A DNA stretch of 64,000 bases from TMP-86 sp044226865 (GTDB lineage Bacteria > Pseudomonadota > Gammaproteobacteria > Steroidobacterales > Steroidobacteraceae). Shown here in pieces: positions 25,067-34,745 of the stretch. How positions within the stretch are numbered: position 1 is the stretch's first letter; every line of letters starts with the position of its first letter. Under the pieces are notes generated by a model. The model made no database searches, had not been told where the DNA came from, and saw nothing but the letters and a program-made list of their open reading frames with translations. The translations under genes and the position numbers were made by a program. The stretch covers positions 434,001 through 498,000 of the forward strand of contig JBGAGE010000004.1 in the NCBI GenBank assembly GCA_044226865.1, given 5' to 3'.

Positions 25067-27547
25067 ATGCCGCCCGCACGCCACCCCAGCTTCTCATTCA
25101 TTCTCGCGATCTTCCTGCTGTTCGGTGTGACGCTGATGGCGCATGCCGGCGCCGCGGACACGCTTTCGCTCGCGGGAGCCCCGCCGTCGAGCGCGAAGGT
25201 GGGTGGCAAGTATTGGTTCAAGCCCACGGTGGCCGGCGCCAAGACGCGGCACCTGCATTTCAACATCGCCAACCGTCCGGCATGGGCCTCCTTTTCGCGC
25301 CGCAGCGGCGCGCTGGTCGGGCGTCCGCGCGCTTCGGGAACATGGTCCTCGATCGTCATCTCCGCCTCCGACGGTGTGCACCATGCGCAACTGAAGCCGT
25401 TCACGATCAAGGTGAACGGGGAGGCGAGCAACGGCCTTTCCATCAGTGGTACACCGGCGACGACTGCCACCGTGGGGCAGGCCTACAGTTTTCAACCCGC
25501 CGTGGAAGCGCCCGCTGGTGCCATCCTGAATTTTACGATCATCAATCGTCCGTCCTGGGCGAGCTTCGATCCGGCGCGTGGCGTGTTGACCGGCACGCCG
25601 ACGGCGGCGGGCACCAACGCCAACATCATCATTACCGTGCACAACGATGCCGACAGCGCCGCGCTGGCGGCCTTCACCATCACCGTGAAGGAGACGAGCA
25701 CGGGCAATCATGCGCCGACGATGTCGGGCACGCCGAGCAGTACTGCGACGGTGGGCAGCGCGTATGCGTTCCAGCCATCGGCCTCCGATAGCGACGGCGA
25801 CAAGCTGTCCTTCAAGATCACGAATGCGCCGGCGTGGGCCACCTTCGATGCGACAACCGGGCGCCTGAGCGGCACACCGGCCAGCAGCAGCGTCGGCACG
25901 TTTTCGGGCATCGTCATCCAGGCAACCGACGGCAGTCTCAGCGCGTCTCTGCCCGCGTTCTCGATCACCGTGTCCACCACGCCCACGACTCCCGTCGTCG
26001 TCAATGGAGCGCCCCGCGTCCTGTATAGCGATCTCGTGGCCGGACCCACCAGCGGTGGCGAGAACGACCTCGGTGCGTACGTGTCTATCTTTGGCAAGAA
26101 TTTCGGTTCGAACCTGAGCCAGGTACACGTGTACTTCGGCAATGTGGAGGCGGCTGCCTATCGCTACCTCGGCGTCTCCAAAGGCCGCAGTGACATCCAG
26201 CAGATCACGGTTCAGCCGGGCAACGTCGGCACGGGTTCCCTGCCCATCAAGGTGGTGGTCAACGGCGTCGCCTCGAACACCGACAACAAGTTCCTCGTCA
26301 ATCCGGGCGACGTGCTGTTCGTCGACAACGTCAACGGTGAGGACTCCTCCGCGGTCAAGAACGACATCAATCATCCCTGGCGATACGTGCAAACCAGTTC
26401 GCAGGGCGGGGCGTTGCGATCGGCGCAACCCGGCGATGTGATCGTGCTCCGCGGCAAGGCGGTGTGGAAAGATGTCGGTTTCGAGAACCGCTGGTTCCGC
26501 TTCCGCTCCAGCACGGGCACCGCGCCGACGGGGTCCAAGGGGAGCGGCTACATCACCATCGAAGCCTATCCGAACGAGGATGTGCACTACGTGGCGCCCG
26601 CGAACACCAATGGCGGCATCCACGGCATCGGTGACAACTACCCGCAGTTCTCCGATTGGGTGGTCATCTCCGGATTGCACATCGAAAGCGTGGCTTCCTC
26701 GGCCTCCGACGGCGCACCGGTCAATCTGCAGGTGAAGTCGGATCACTGGCGCGTGGTCAACAACGAGTTGGGTCCGTGGCCTGCATCGAGCGGCGCCAAG
26801 GCCGGTGGCCTCGTCGGCAACGGCACGGACGTCAAGGCGTTGGGCAACCACATCCACGATATCGGTGGTGGAACCGAGAATCATTGCGTCTACCTGGATA
26901 CCGGCGCGACCAACGTGGAGGTCGCGTACAGCCACATTCATCATTGCAGTGGCGGCAACATCATCCAAACCTATGACAACCTGGGCGGCGGGCCGTTGTC
27001 GGGCATCTCCATCCATCACAACCGGATGCATGATGGCGGTCGCTACGGCCTGAACATGTCGGATGGGACGATGGGCGTCCGCGCCTGGAACAACCTGATC
27101 TACAGCACCGTCTACGCCGGCATACGCATCAATCAGAATGGCAGCGGCCTGTCCCAGGTCTATGAAAACAACACGCTCTTCAACGTCTGCACCAACCATC
27201 CCGCAGAACCAGGCGCCATCCAGAACACCTGGAACGCCAACAACGGCAGCATCGTCTTCCGCAACAATATCGTCGCGAAATCGCAATCCGCGTGTGCCCA
27301 GGGCTACAGCGACAGCTCGTCCGACAATGCCATCACGCTGTCGCGCAACCTGTGGTCGGGTTACGCGGCGCCGTCCAAGGACTCGCAGGCGCTGTCGGGT
27401 GATGCGGGATTCGTGAATGCCGCCGGCGGGGATTTCCACCTGCAGGATGGCAGCACGGCCGTCGATGCCTCGGTCGGATCCGGCGTTGCCGACGATTTCG
27501 ACGTGGATTCGCGTTCGCAAGCCGACTTGGGCGCGTTGGAGCACTGA
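25067..27547 (+). CDS. Exported protein: three He_PIG domains, IPT/TIG domain, right-handed beta-helix
   Basis: 826 residues. A signal peptide (to about 32, ends AHAGA) is followed by three cadherin-like putative Ig domains with the He_PIG pattern (xxGTPxxTATVGxxYxFQP ... GxLxGTP), an IPT/TIG segment (about 315-405), then a beta-helix region of the pectate-lyase type (ISGLHIES, VVNNELG, NHIHDIGG, SHIHHC, IHHNRMHDGG). Such proteins bind or cleave polysaccharides, or are surface adhesins. The catalytic residues are not recognisable. The start at 25067 begins the signal peptide. It sits alone after an AT-rich region. Confidence 0.85.
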   Translation: MPPARHPSFSFILAIFLLFGVTLMAHAGAADTLSLAGAPPSSAKVGGKYWFKPTVAGAKTRHLHFNIANRPAWASFSRRSGALVGRPRASGTWSSIVISASDGVHHAQLKPFTIKVNGEASNGLSISGTPATTATVGQAYSFQPAVEAPAGAILNFTIINRPSWASFDPARGVLTGTPTAAGTNANIIITVHNDADSAALAAFTITVKETSTGNHAPTMSGTPSSTATVGSAYAFQPSASDSDGDKLSFKITNAPAWATFDATTGRLSGTPASSSVGTFSGIVIQATDGSLSASLPAFSITVSTTPTTPVVVNGAPRVLYSDLVAGPTSGGENDLGAYVSIFGKNFGSNLSQVHVYFGNVEAAAYRYLGVSKGRSDIQQITVQPGNVGTGSLPIKVVVNGVASNTDNKFLVNPGDVLFVDNVNGEDSSAVKNDINHPWRYVQTSSQGGALRSAQPGDVIVLRGKAVWKDVGFENRWFRFRSSTGTAPTGSKGSGYITIEAYPNEDVHYVAPANTNGGIHGIGDNYPQFSDWVVISGLHIESVASSASDGAPVNLQVKSDHWRVVNNELGPWPASSGAKAGGLVGNGTDVKALGNHIHDIGGGTENHCVYLDTGATNVEVAYSHIHHCSGGNIIQTYDNLGGGPLSGISIHHNRMHDGGRYGLNMSDGTMGVRAWNNLIYSTVYAGIRINQNGSGLSQVYENNTLFNVCTNHPAEPGAIQNTWNANNGSIVFRNNIVAKSQSACAQGYSDSSSDNAITLSRNLWSGYAAPSKDSQALSGDAGFVNAAGGDFHLQDGSTAVDASVGSGVADDFDVDSRSQADLGALEH

Positions 27548-27567
27548 GTAGCCGAAGGACGATCGCC

Positions 27568-29406
27568 CTAGGCGGTGAGGATGAGCATCTCCTCATCGCC
27601 GGGCGCTGGTGTGGGCCGCGGCGCCCGGGGCTTGAGCCAGGGCAGGCATTCGGCCGCGGGCATGGGTTTTGCGAACAGGAATCCCTGTCCCAGCTTGCAC
27701 TCCAGCTTGAGCAGCGTTTCCACCTGCTGGTAGGACTCGATTCCCTCCGCAATCACCTCGATGTTGAGGTGGCGCGCCATCGCGACGATGGCGTTCACGA
27801 TGGCCAGGTCGCTGCCGTCGGTGACCAGGTCGCGGATGAAGCTGCGGTCGATCTTCAAGGCGTCCACACGCCAGGTCTTCAGGTAGGACAGGCTCGAATA
27901 GCCGGTGCCGAAATCATCGATGGCGATGCGCACGCCGAGATCGCGCAGGCGGCTCATGCTGTCCTTGGAGCTTTCGCCGTGGCGGTTCTGGCCGCCATCG
28001 AACATGACCCGCTCGGTCATTTCCAGTTGCAGCATCTCCGCCGCGATACCGTGCCGGTTGAGCAGGGCGGCGATGATGGTGTCCAGCTTGCCCCGGCGCA
28101 ATTGCCCGGGCGATACGTTCACCGACATCGGCACCAGGGTTCCGCCTGCGCGCCGCCATGCGTTCATGTCGCCCAATGCACGCTGCAGCACGTAATTGCC
28201 CAGCGGCACGATCAGTCCGGTCTCTTCGGCCACCGGAATGAATTTGTCCGGCGGGATCATGCCGTGCACCGGATGGCGCCAGCGCAGCAGGGCTTCCAGG
28301 CCGGCAAGCTTTCGGCCCCGCAGCTGCACCAGCGGCTGATAGTGGACGTCGAACTGCCGGCCGGCGATGGCCTCACGGATGGCCTCTTCCATCGCGACAC
28401 GGTGCTTGATCTTCTGGTTCATGACCGGCGTGAACATCTGCACGTTGTTGCGGCCGCGTTCCTTGGCCTGGTACATGGCGGTATCGGAATGCTTCAATAA
28501 TTCGCCCACATCCGCGCCGTCGCGCGGGAACAGGCTGACGCCCACGCTGCCGGTGGTCTGCAGCGCATGCCCGCTGATGTCGATGGGCTTCTTCAGGCTG
28601 TCGACGATGCGCGAGGCGCTGCCGCTGATGTCGGCGTGGGAGGCCACGCTCGGCAGCACCACCACGAACTCATCGCCTCCCATGCGGATCACCACATCGG
28701 AGTCGCGCACGCAGGCGCGCAGGCGCCGGGCGACTTCCTGCAGCAGTTGGTCGCCGGTCTCATGGCCGCGCGTGTCGTTGATGTGCTTGAAATGATCGAG
28801 ATCGAGGAAGATGACGCCGAGCATCGCGTTGGCGGCGCGGGCATCGGCAATGGCGCGTGGCAGGAATTCGGACAGGAAGTGCCGGTTCGGCAGGCCGGTC
28901 AATTGATCATGATGCGCCAACTGGTCCAGGCGCTGTTGGTTGACGAGCAACTGCTGCTCGACCTTGACGCGCACGGAGATGTCGCGCGCCACGAACAGCA
29001 GCAGGTCGCGCCCGTCGAGCGTGACCGAATTGCAGCGCACTTCGCTGTCGAGCAGCGAGCCGTTCTTGTGCCGCTGGCAGGCATTGGTGACGCTGGCGTT
29101 GGCGCTGGCCTTGACCAGGCGCGCCTGAAGGGCGTCCGGCGCCAGTGACTCATCGACGAGGACCTGGCCCAGCGTGAGCTGGCGGGCTTCTTCCAGGCTG
29201 AAGCCCAGGGTCCGGCTGAAGGCGAGGTTGCAGTGGACGATCCGCAGGGTCGCCGGGTCGACGCAGATCACGCTATCGCTGATCTGATCGACGCTGACCT
29301 TGTAGGGGTTTTCCTCGCCCGAACAGACCAGGGCGCCATACGCGCGTTTCATGCGCTCACTGGCGATCTTGAATGCAGAGCTAATCCTTAGCTTGCGATT
29401 CGACAT
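27568..29406 (-). CDS. PAS-GGDEF-EAL cyclic-di-GMP signalling protein
   Basis: 612 residues. A PAS domain (about 35-160) precedes a GGDEF domain with intact GGDEF motif and an RxxD inhibitory I-site (RDSD five residues before it), then an EAL domain with EALLRWRHP, catalytic DDFGTGYSSLSYL and KIDRSFI all present. Both diguanylate cyclase and phosphodiesterase activities are therefore possible. No transmembrane segment, so it is cytoplasmic. Start 29406 (MSNRK) is chosen over 29457. It lies between an exported beta-helix protein and an MgtC-like protein and may control surface/adhesion functions. Confidence 0.9.
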   Translation of the reverse strand: MSNRKLRISSAFKIASERMKRAYGALVCSGEENPYKVSVDQISDSVICVDPATLRIVHCNLAFSRTLGFSLEEARQLTLGQVLVDESLAPDALQARLVKASANASVTNACQRHKNGSLLDSEVRCNSVTLDGRDLLLFVARDISVRVKVEQQLLVNQQRLDQLAHHDQLTGLPNRHFLSEFLPRAIADARAANAMLGVIFLDLDHFKHINDTRGHETGDQLLQEVARRLRACVRDSDVVIRMGGDEFVVVLPSVASHADISGSASRIVDSLKKPIDISGHALQTTGSVGVSLFPRDGADVGELLKHSDTAMYQAKERGRNNVQMFTPVMNQKIKHRVAMEEAIREAIAGRQFDVHYQPLVQLRGRKLAGLEALLRWRHPVHGMIPPDKFIPVAEETGLIVPLGNYVLQRALGDMNAWRRAGGTLVPMSVNVSPGQLRRGKLDTIIAALLNRHGIAAEMLQLEMTERVMFDGGQNRHGESSKDSMSRLRDLGVRIAIDDFGTGYSSLSYLKTWRVDALKIDRSFIRDLVTDGSDLAIVNAIVAMARHLNIEVIAEGIESYQQVETLLKLECKLGQGFLFAKPMPAAECLPWLKPRAPRPTPAPGDEEMLILTA

Positions 29407-29552
29407 AATCAATGCCGTTGACAGATGACGCGGACGAGTATGCCCAGCGGGAATCATTCAAACTGTTGCCGACCGCACATAATGAGGCGGTGGGTTGGCC
29501 GCCATGGACGGTTTCAGGTGACAGCAGGGGTGTTGATGTCCGGGCGGTGCGA

Positions 29553-30797
29553 ATGAATTGGAATACCCAGGTTGCCGGCCTCATCGTCGCGCTTGCCGTG
29601 GGGCTGCTCATCGGTGTCGATCGCGAGCGGCACAAGCGCGCCGACGCGGAGCGGGCTGCGCCGGGGCTTCGGACCTTCACCCTGGCCTCGCTCCTCGGCG
29701 CCATTGCGGCTCTCACCGGTTCCACGCTGTTCCTGGCCGCCGCGGGCGCCGGTGTGGTGGTCCTCATCGCGATGTCCTATCGCCGCACGCAGCGCCTGCA
29801 CCCCGGCCAGACCACCGAATTTGCGCTGCTGGCGACCTTCGGCATCGGTTTCCTCGCCGTCAGCCGCGTGGAACTGGCCGCCGGATTGGGCGCCGCCATC
29901 GCACTGCTGCTGAACTCGAAGTCGAGGCTTCACAAGTTCGCGGTCACGCAGCTGTCCGAGCAGGAACTGCACGATGCCACGCTGCTTGCCGGGGCGGCGC
30001 TGATCGTCCTGCCCTTGCTTCCCGATCGCGCCATCGACCCTTTTGGCGTGATCAATCCGCAGGTGGCGTGGCGACTCACCGTGCTCATGCTCGCGGTCAA
30101 CGCTGTGGGATATATCGCCAGGCGTGCGCTCGGCGCGGGCGTCGGGCTGGCGGTGGCCGGATTCTGCAGCGGCTTCGTCTCCAGCGTCATGACCATCGCG
30201 GCCTTCGGCCGGCAGGCAAAGGCCGCTCCTGGCTTGTTGCGCGGCGCGGTGGCGGGCGCGGCGTTCTCCTCCATCGCCACGGTGGTGCAGTTGTTTTTCG
30301 TCCTGATGCTGGTCAACCCAAGAATCGTGATGGTCCTGGCCCCGGGCATGATCGCCATGGGTGTGGTGGCCGCCGCCTACGGAGCCGTGTTCGTGCTGGC
30401 CGCGCGGCGCGTGGATTCCGCAGCGGCGCCGTTGGGCGGCAGGGCGTTCGAACCCAAATTCGCCGTCCTGTTCTCCGGGTTGTTTGCATTCATGTCGCTG
30501 GCCGCCGCTGCCCTGCAGGCGTGGATGGGCACGGGCGGCGCGCTGGTGGCCGTTGCGCTGGGAGGATTCGTCGACACGCATGCGGCCGCGGCCTCGGCGG
30601 GGCGGCTCGCCGCGGCGGGAAGCCTGCCCATGTCACAGGCGGTCGTCGCGGCGATGCTCGCCATCAGCGCCAATACGCTGGTGAAGATGGGCGCCGCGAT
30701 GCTGGGCGGCGGCCGCGCCTATGCGTGGCGGCTGTGGCCCAGCCATGTCGCCATGCTGGCTGCGTTGTGGGCGGGTTGGGCACTCGAACGCCTGTAG
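29553..30797 (+). CDS. MgtC/SapB family membrane protein with DUF4010
   Basis: 414 residues, about a dozen hydrophobic segments. The N-terminal block GLIVALAVGLLIGVDRER is the MgtC/SapB signature, and the remaining two-thirds matches DUF4010 membrane proteins (QLSEQELHDATLLAGAALIVLPLLPD, AGFCSGFVSSVMTIAAFGR). Family roles concern magnesium and membrane homeostasis but this long form is not characterised. The ATG at 29553 fits the start of the first helix. It is divergent from the GGDEF-EAL gene. Confidence 0.85.
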   Translation: MNWNTQVAGLIVALAVGLLIGVDRERHKRADAERAAPGLRTFTLASLLGAIAALTGSTLFLAAAGAGVVVLIAMSYRRTQRLHPGQTTEFALLATFGIGFLAVSRVELAAGLGAAIALLLNSKSRLHKFAVTQLSEQELHDATLLAGAALIVLPLLPDRAIDPFGVINPQVAWRLTVLMLAVNAVGYIARRALGAGVGLAVAGFCSGFVSSVMTIAAFGRQAKAAPGLLRGAVAGAAFSSIATVVQLFFVLMLVNPRIVMVLAPGMIAMGVVAAAYGAVFVLAARRVDSAAAPLGGRAFEPKFAVLFSGLFAFMSLAAAALQAWMGTGGALVAVALGGFVDTHAAAASAGRLAAAGSLPMSQAVVAAMLAISANTLVKMGAAMLGGGRAYAWRLWPSHVAMLAALWAGWALERL

Positions 30798-30875
30798 GTG
30801 CACGTGCGCCGGCGCGCTTCGGGGTCTGGCTTGACGATCACCCGTTTCGGGCGTACACCGCCATTTTTCCGGGGT

Positions 30876-30905
30876 TCCGGTGTATGCCGGGCGGCCAACA
30901 CCGGA
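30876..30905. promoter_or_regulatory. 8-bp inverted repeat upstream of the exported hypothetical gene
   Basis: TCCGGTGT (30876-30883) and ACACCGGA (30898-30905) are perfect arms around 14 bases, about 27 bases before the ATG at 30932. A weak sigma-70-like promoter (TTGACG at 30831, 17 bases, TACACC) lies upstream. It may be an operator or a 5' leader hairpin. Confidence 0.4.
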
Positions 30906-30931
30906 GGGTGATGCTCAACGACTAGGGGAGA

Positions 30932-31504
30932 ATGAACATGCAACGCTGCCTGTCTATGTCGATCCTGTTGATGCTGTTGGGTTTTTCCGTTCAGGTGAGG
31001 TCGGCCGAAGCGGCGAAAACCGCCGCGCCGAGCGATGCCGACCTGATCAAGAGTGCGATGTCGGCGGCGCCTGCCGCCATCGCAAGACATGCCACCGTCG
31101 TTGCCATGAATGCGGACGCCACCATGCGCACGCTGCGTAAGGGCACGAACGCTTTCACCTGCATGCCCGATAATCCCGCAACTCCCGGGCCCGATCCCAT
31201 GTGCATGGATGGCAATGCCATGGAATGGGCGCACGCCTGGATCGGCCACAAGACGCCGCCGGCCGGCAAGTTGGGGCTGATGTACATGCTGGCGGGCGGC
31301 ACCGATGCCAGCAACACGGACCCCTACGCGCAGAAGCCCAGCGCCGAGAACCAATGGGTCAAGACGGGTCCGCATGTGATGATCGTGGGCGCCGATGCCA
31401 GCTTCTACGATCAATACGGCAAAGGCGCAACGCCTGACACCAGGGTGCCCTATGTCATGTGGGCGGGGACACCGTATCAACATTTGATGGCACCGGTGCG
31501 CTAG
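30932..31504 (+). CDS. Exported hypothetical protein (190 aa)
   Basis: Signal peptide (to about 25) and a single globular domain with conserved-looking blocks RTLRKGTNAFTCMPDNP, MEWAHAWIGHK, GLMYMLAGGTDASNTDP, GPHVMIVG and VPYVMWAGTPYQHLM. It looks like a family of small periplasmic proteins of unknown function seen in many proteobacteria. RBS GGGGAG is well placed before 30932. No operon partner is apparent; the following gene is more than 100 bases away. Confidence 0.75.
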   Translation: MNMQRCLSMSILLMLLGFSVQVRSAEAAKTAAPSDADLIKSAMSAAPAAIARHATVVAMNADATMRTLRKGTNAFTCMPDNPATPGPDPMCMDGNAMEWAHAWIGHKTPPAGKLGLMYMLAGGTDASNTDPYAQKPSAENQWVKTGPHVMIVGADASFYDQYGKGATPDTRVPYVMWAGTPYQHLMAPVR

Positions 31505-31570
31505 GCGCCATTTTGCGGGTTGGCTTGCGCGGTGGCGCGGGCGGCCGCCGCGTACGCCTTGTTGCGCGGG

Positions 31571-31576
31571 TATGAT
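31571..31576 (+). promoter_or_regulatory. Candidate -10 element of the MshQ-like gene
   Basis: TATGAT lies 35 bases before the ATG at 31611; a good RBS (GGGGGAGCAA) follows. I see no clear -35, so the promoter may depend on an activator or an extended element. Confidence 0.35.
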
Positions 31577-31610
31577 TGACCTGTACCGGTGAGGGTGCGG
31601 GGGAGCAAAG

Positions 31611-34600
31611 ATGCGCGGCAGGCGGTTGTCATGGTGGGCCTCTTGTGTGGCGCTGATTCCTGGGTTGCTGCCGGCGTCGGCATGGGCGTGGTGGGACTGC
31701 AGCTGGACCGCTCGTGCGCCCATCGCCATCGCCCGGCCCGCCTCCGCACTGACCAACTACACGCTGGAGATCATGCTGAACGCCTCCGACGTGCCGGGCT
31801 ACACCTGGTCGCGATTGGACGCGGACCTGCGGGTGATCGACTCCGATGACAAGACCCAACTCACGTTCTTCGTGCAGCCCAGGAAATCCACCACGCAGGT
31901 GATCCGGCTGTGGGTGTTGTTGCCGTCGTTGAGTGCCGCCAAGACCATCTACGTCTACTACGGCAATGCATCGGCCAGCAGCGCTTCCAGCGGTTCGCTC
32001 ACCTGGGCCGGCTCGGCGGCGGGCTCGCGCATCTGGACGCGCCAGTCCGACGGCAACGCGATCGCATCGGAGACCGCGTATTACGCGGGATGGAACGCGA
32101 ACAACGATGCCGTCACGGGCTACAGCTGCGCCATCTCCACCTCGGTGTCGAACATCAACAACGGCGGCCTGTTTGGCGCCGGCACCAATATCAGCTGGAA
32201 CTACACCTCGATCCTGAACGTGAGCGCGGCGCAGGCCGGCACGTGGAGCATTCGTTGGGGCCCCGACGCAGGTCTTGGCGGGGGGCTGTACGTGGACGAT
32301 GTACCGATCGAGGAGGGTTGGAACCAGGACCTGTGGTGGAACGCGGATTGGGCCGACGCCTCGGTACTGCAGCGAACCATCTCCTTGAGCGCTGGCTACC
32401 ACGTGATCCGCGCGGTGGGCGGGGAGGGCTGTTGCGACGGCCCGCAGGAAATCGACGTGAAAGCGCCGGGCGGCAGTTGGAAGCCGCTGGCCAGCGCCAA
32501 TTTCAGCGTCAAGGGCCCCAGTTGCCAGGCGGCCTTGCCCACCAAGGGGACCGTGCAGACGCCCACCAGCACCGCCTCCTGCGGCGCCGTGCATTTCGTG
32601 ATTACCGTCAGCGCCTACGGCCTTTACTGCCTGAATCAATCCGTGCGCGTGGATGTGGTGGACGCATCGAACAATCCGGTGACTTCCTACAGCGGCACCA
32701 TGGCGCTATCCACCACCACGGGAAAAGGGACCTGGACGCTGTCGAGCGGCGCGGGAAGCTTTGCCGACCCGACACCCGATGATGGCGCTGCCACCTACCA
32801 GTGGCCGGGAAACAGTTCCACGGCCACGTTCTCCTTGAGCTACCGGAGCGGCGCGTCACCGGTGACGGTGAAAGCGGTGGACCAGAGCAACTCGACGCTG
32901 GCGGATGATGGCACGCAGAATGCGATCGCCTTCTCGCCCAGCGGGTTCACCGTCACCTCCGCCGCATTTACGAATCCCGCGGGCGGTGTACCGGCGTTCG
33001 CATCGCCGCAGACGGCCGGAACTGCGTTCAATCTTTACCTGACGGCCTACGGCCAATCGCCCACCGATGCCACCTGCGGGATCATCACCAGTTACGCCGG
33101 CGGCAAGAGCCTGAAGTTCTGGTCCACCTATGTGAACCCCGCAAGCGGCACCTTGCAGGCGGCCATCAACGGCAGTGCCATTGCCGCGAGCGAAGCAGCG
33201 GCGGGTGCACAAGCCGTCACGTTCACCGCCGGGCAAGCGGTGGTGTCCGCGCTGTACCGCGATGTGGGTAGCCTCGCCATCGCGATGAAGGACGACACCA
33301 GCGGCAATCCCAGCCTCGCGACCGGCATTCGCGGCAGCACTGGCACGTTCGTCTCGCGGCCGGCCGGGTTCGTCGTCTCCAACATCAAGCGCAGCAGCGA
33401 TGCCGTTGCCAACCCGGCGGCCACGACGGCCAGCGGCGCGGTGTTCATCGCTGCAGGTCGGCCGTTCACGGCGACTGTGACGGCGGTGGAGAGCGGTGGC
33501 GCAGCGACGCCGAACTACGGGAAGGAAACACCCGCGGAGTCGGTGAAGTTCGACGCCTCGCTCGTCCTCCCGACGAGCGGCAATGCCCCCGCGGTGAGCG
33601 GGACGCCCGGAAGCTTCAGTGCGGGCGCCGCCACCGGCACCGCTTTCTCCTGGTCCGAGGTGGGCATCATCAAACTCGTGCCGCGCGTCGCGGATGGGAG
33701 TTATCTCGCCTCAGGCGACTTCGTCGGCGCGGCGACCGGTAATGTCGGGCGTTTCATTCCGGACAATTTCACCGTGGCGCTCAATTCGCCCGTGATCGGC
33801 ACGAGCTGCAGTGCGGGAGGCTTCAGCTATCTGGGGCAGCCGCTGAGCTTCACGGTGGCACCGGTGATCACGGCCACCGCGCGTGCCTTCTCCGGCGGCA
33901 TCACGCAGAACTACACCGGAACGCTGATGAGGATGTCCAACGCGTCGCTCACCGGCCGCAGCTACACGCCCACGCCGGCCTCGCCGGCGCTCGATGTCTC
34001 GGGCTTGCCCGCCACCTCATCCGACCCGGTGATCGCGGACCAGACCGGCGGCGTGGTCACGTTGACCTTCGGATCGGGCAGCGGGTTGAAGTTCAGCCGC
34101 TCGAGTGTCATCGCACCGTTCACTGCCAACATCTCGCTCTCGATCAATGTCAGCGACCTGGATGGCGCTTCGGCGTCCAATCCGGTGATCTTCGGCAGTG
34201 GCACGGGGATGGCCTTCAGCACCGGATCGGTCCAACGCTATGGACGGCTGGCGCTGCGCAATGCCGTGGGTTCGGAGCTGCTCGATCTTCCCGTGCCGCT
34301 GACCACTCAGTTTTACCTGAACAGCAGCGTGGGGTTCGTCACCAATACGGATGATGTCTGCACCACCGCGCCCGCGATTGCGTTCGGCAATTACCAATCG
34401 GCGCTGGCGGCGGGCGAGACCTGTGTGCGCGACAGCGGCAGCCCCGGGGCATCCGGGCTCGGCTGCAGTGCCGCGGCTGCCAGCGGCTCGCGCTATTACC
34501 CCACCGCGCAGGCCGGCCGCTTCAACTTGAATCTCGCCGCGCCCGGAGCCGGAAATTCCGGCGCATTGACCGTGACCGCCACCGCACCGGCCTGGCTGCA

Positions 34601-34709
34601 ATACCTGTGGACCGCTTCGAGCGGGACCAATTCCAATCCTTCCGCCCAGGCCGCGTTCGGGCTGTACCCCGGTCCAGGATCTCTGATCTACGAGCGCGAG
34701 GTCTATTGA
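31611..34709 (+). CDS. MshQ-like protein with DUF2341 and DUF6701 domains
   Basis: 1032 residues, signal peptide to about 26. The N-terminal DUF2341 domain begins WWDCSWTARAPIAIARPAS and ends around YVYYGNASASS; a concanavalin-like PA14-style segment follows (to about 300), then several Ig-like stretches, and the C-terminal DUF6701 domain ends in YLWTASSGTNSNPSAQAAFGLY. This is the architecture of MshQ of the mannose-sensitive haemagglutinin pilus, a tip or surface component. No other msh gene lies nearby, so it is an orphan here or in another pilus cluster. Confidence 0.85.
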   Translation: MRGRRLSWWASCVALIPGLLPASAWAWWDCSWTARAPIAIARPASALTNYTLEIMLNASDVPGYTWSRLDADLRVIDSDDKTQLTFFVQPRKSTTQVIRLWVLLPSLSAAKTIYVYYGNASASSASSGSLTWAGSAAGSRIWTRQSDGNAIASETAYYAGWNANNDAVTGYSCAISTSVSNINNGGLFGAGTNISWNYTSILNVSAAQAGTWSIRWGPDAGLGGGLYVDDVPIEEGWNQDLWWNADWADASVLQRTISLSAGYHVIRAVGGEGCCDGPQEIDVKAPGGSWKPLASANFSVKGPSCQAALPTKGTVQTPTSTASCGAVHFVITVSAYGLYCLNQSVRVDVVDASNNPVTSYSGTMALSTTTGKGTWTLSSGAGSFADPTPDDGAATYQWPGNSSTATFSLSYRSGASPVTVKAVDQSNSTLADDGTQNAIAFSPSGFTVTSAAFTNPAGGVPAFASPQTAGTAFNLYLTAYGQSPTDATCGIITSYAGGKSLKFWSTYVNPASGTLQAAINGSAIAASEAAAGAQAVTFTAGQAVVSALYRDVGSLAIAMKDDTSGNPSLATGIRGSTGTFVSRPAGFVVSNIKRSSDAVANPAATTASGAVFIAAGRPFTATVTAVESGGAATPNYGKETPAESVKFDASLVLPTSGNAPAVSGTPGSFSAGAATGTAFSWSEVGIIKLVPRVADGSYLASGDFVGAATGNVGRFIPDNFTVALNSPVIGTSCSAGGFSYLGQPLSFTVAPVITATARAFSGGITQNYTGTLMRMSNASLTGRSYTPTPASPALDVSGLPATSSDPVIADQTGGVVTLTFGSGSGLKFSRSSVIAPFTANISLSINVSDLDGASASNPVIFGSGTGMAFSTGSVQRYGRLALRNAVGSELLDLPVPLTTQFYLNSSVGFVTNTDDVCTTAPAIAFGNYQSALAAGETCVRDSGSPGASGLGCSAAAASGSRYYPTAQAGRFNLNLAAPGAGNSGALTVTATAPAWLQYLWTASSGTNSNPSAQAAFGLYPGPGSLIYEREVY

Positions 34710-34745
34710 TCGGCGTTGCCAACGCTGCGCGTTGACCGCGACGCC

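Noticed and set aside
25094..27544. An 816-codon frame antisense to the beta-helix protein
   Set aside because: It mirrors the real gene in a GC-rich genome, with low-complexity composition and no recognisable domain.
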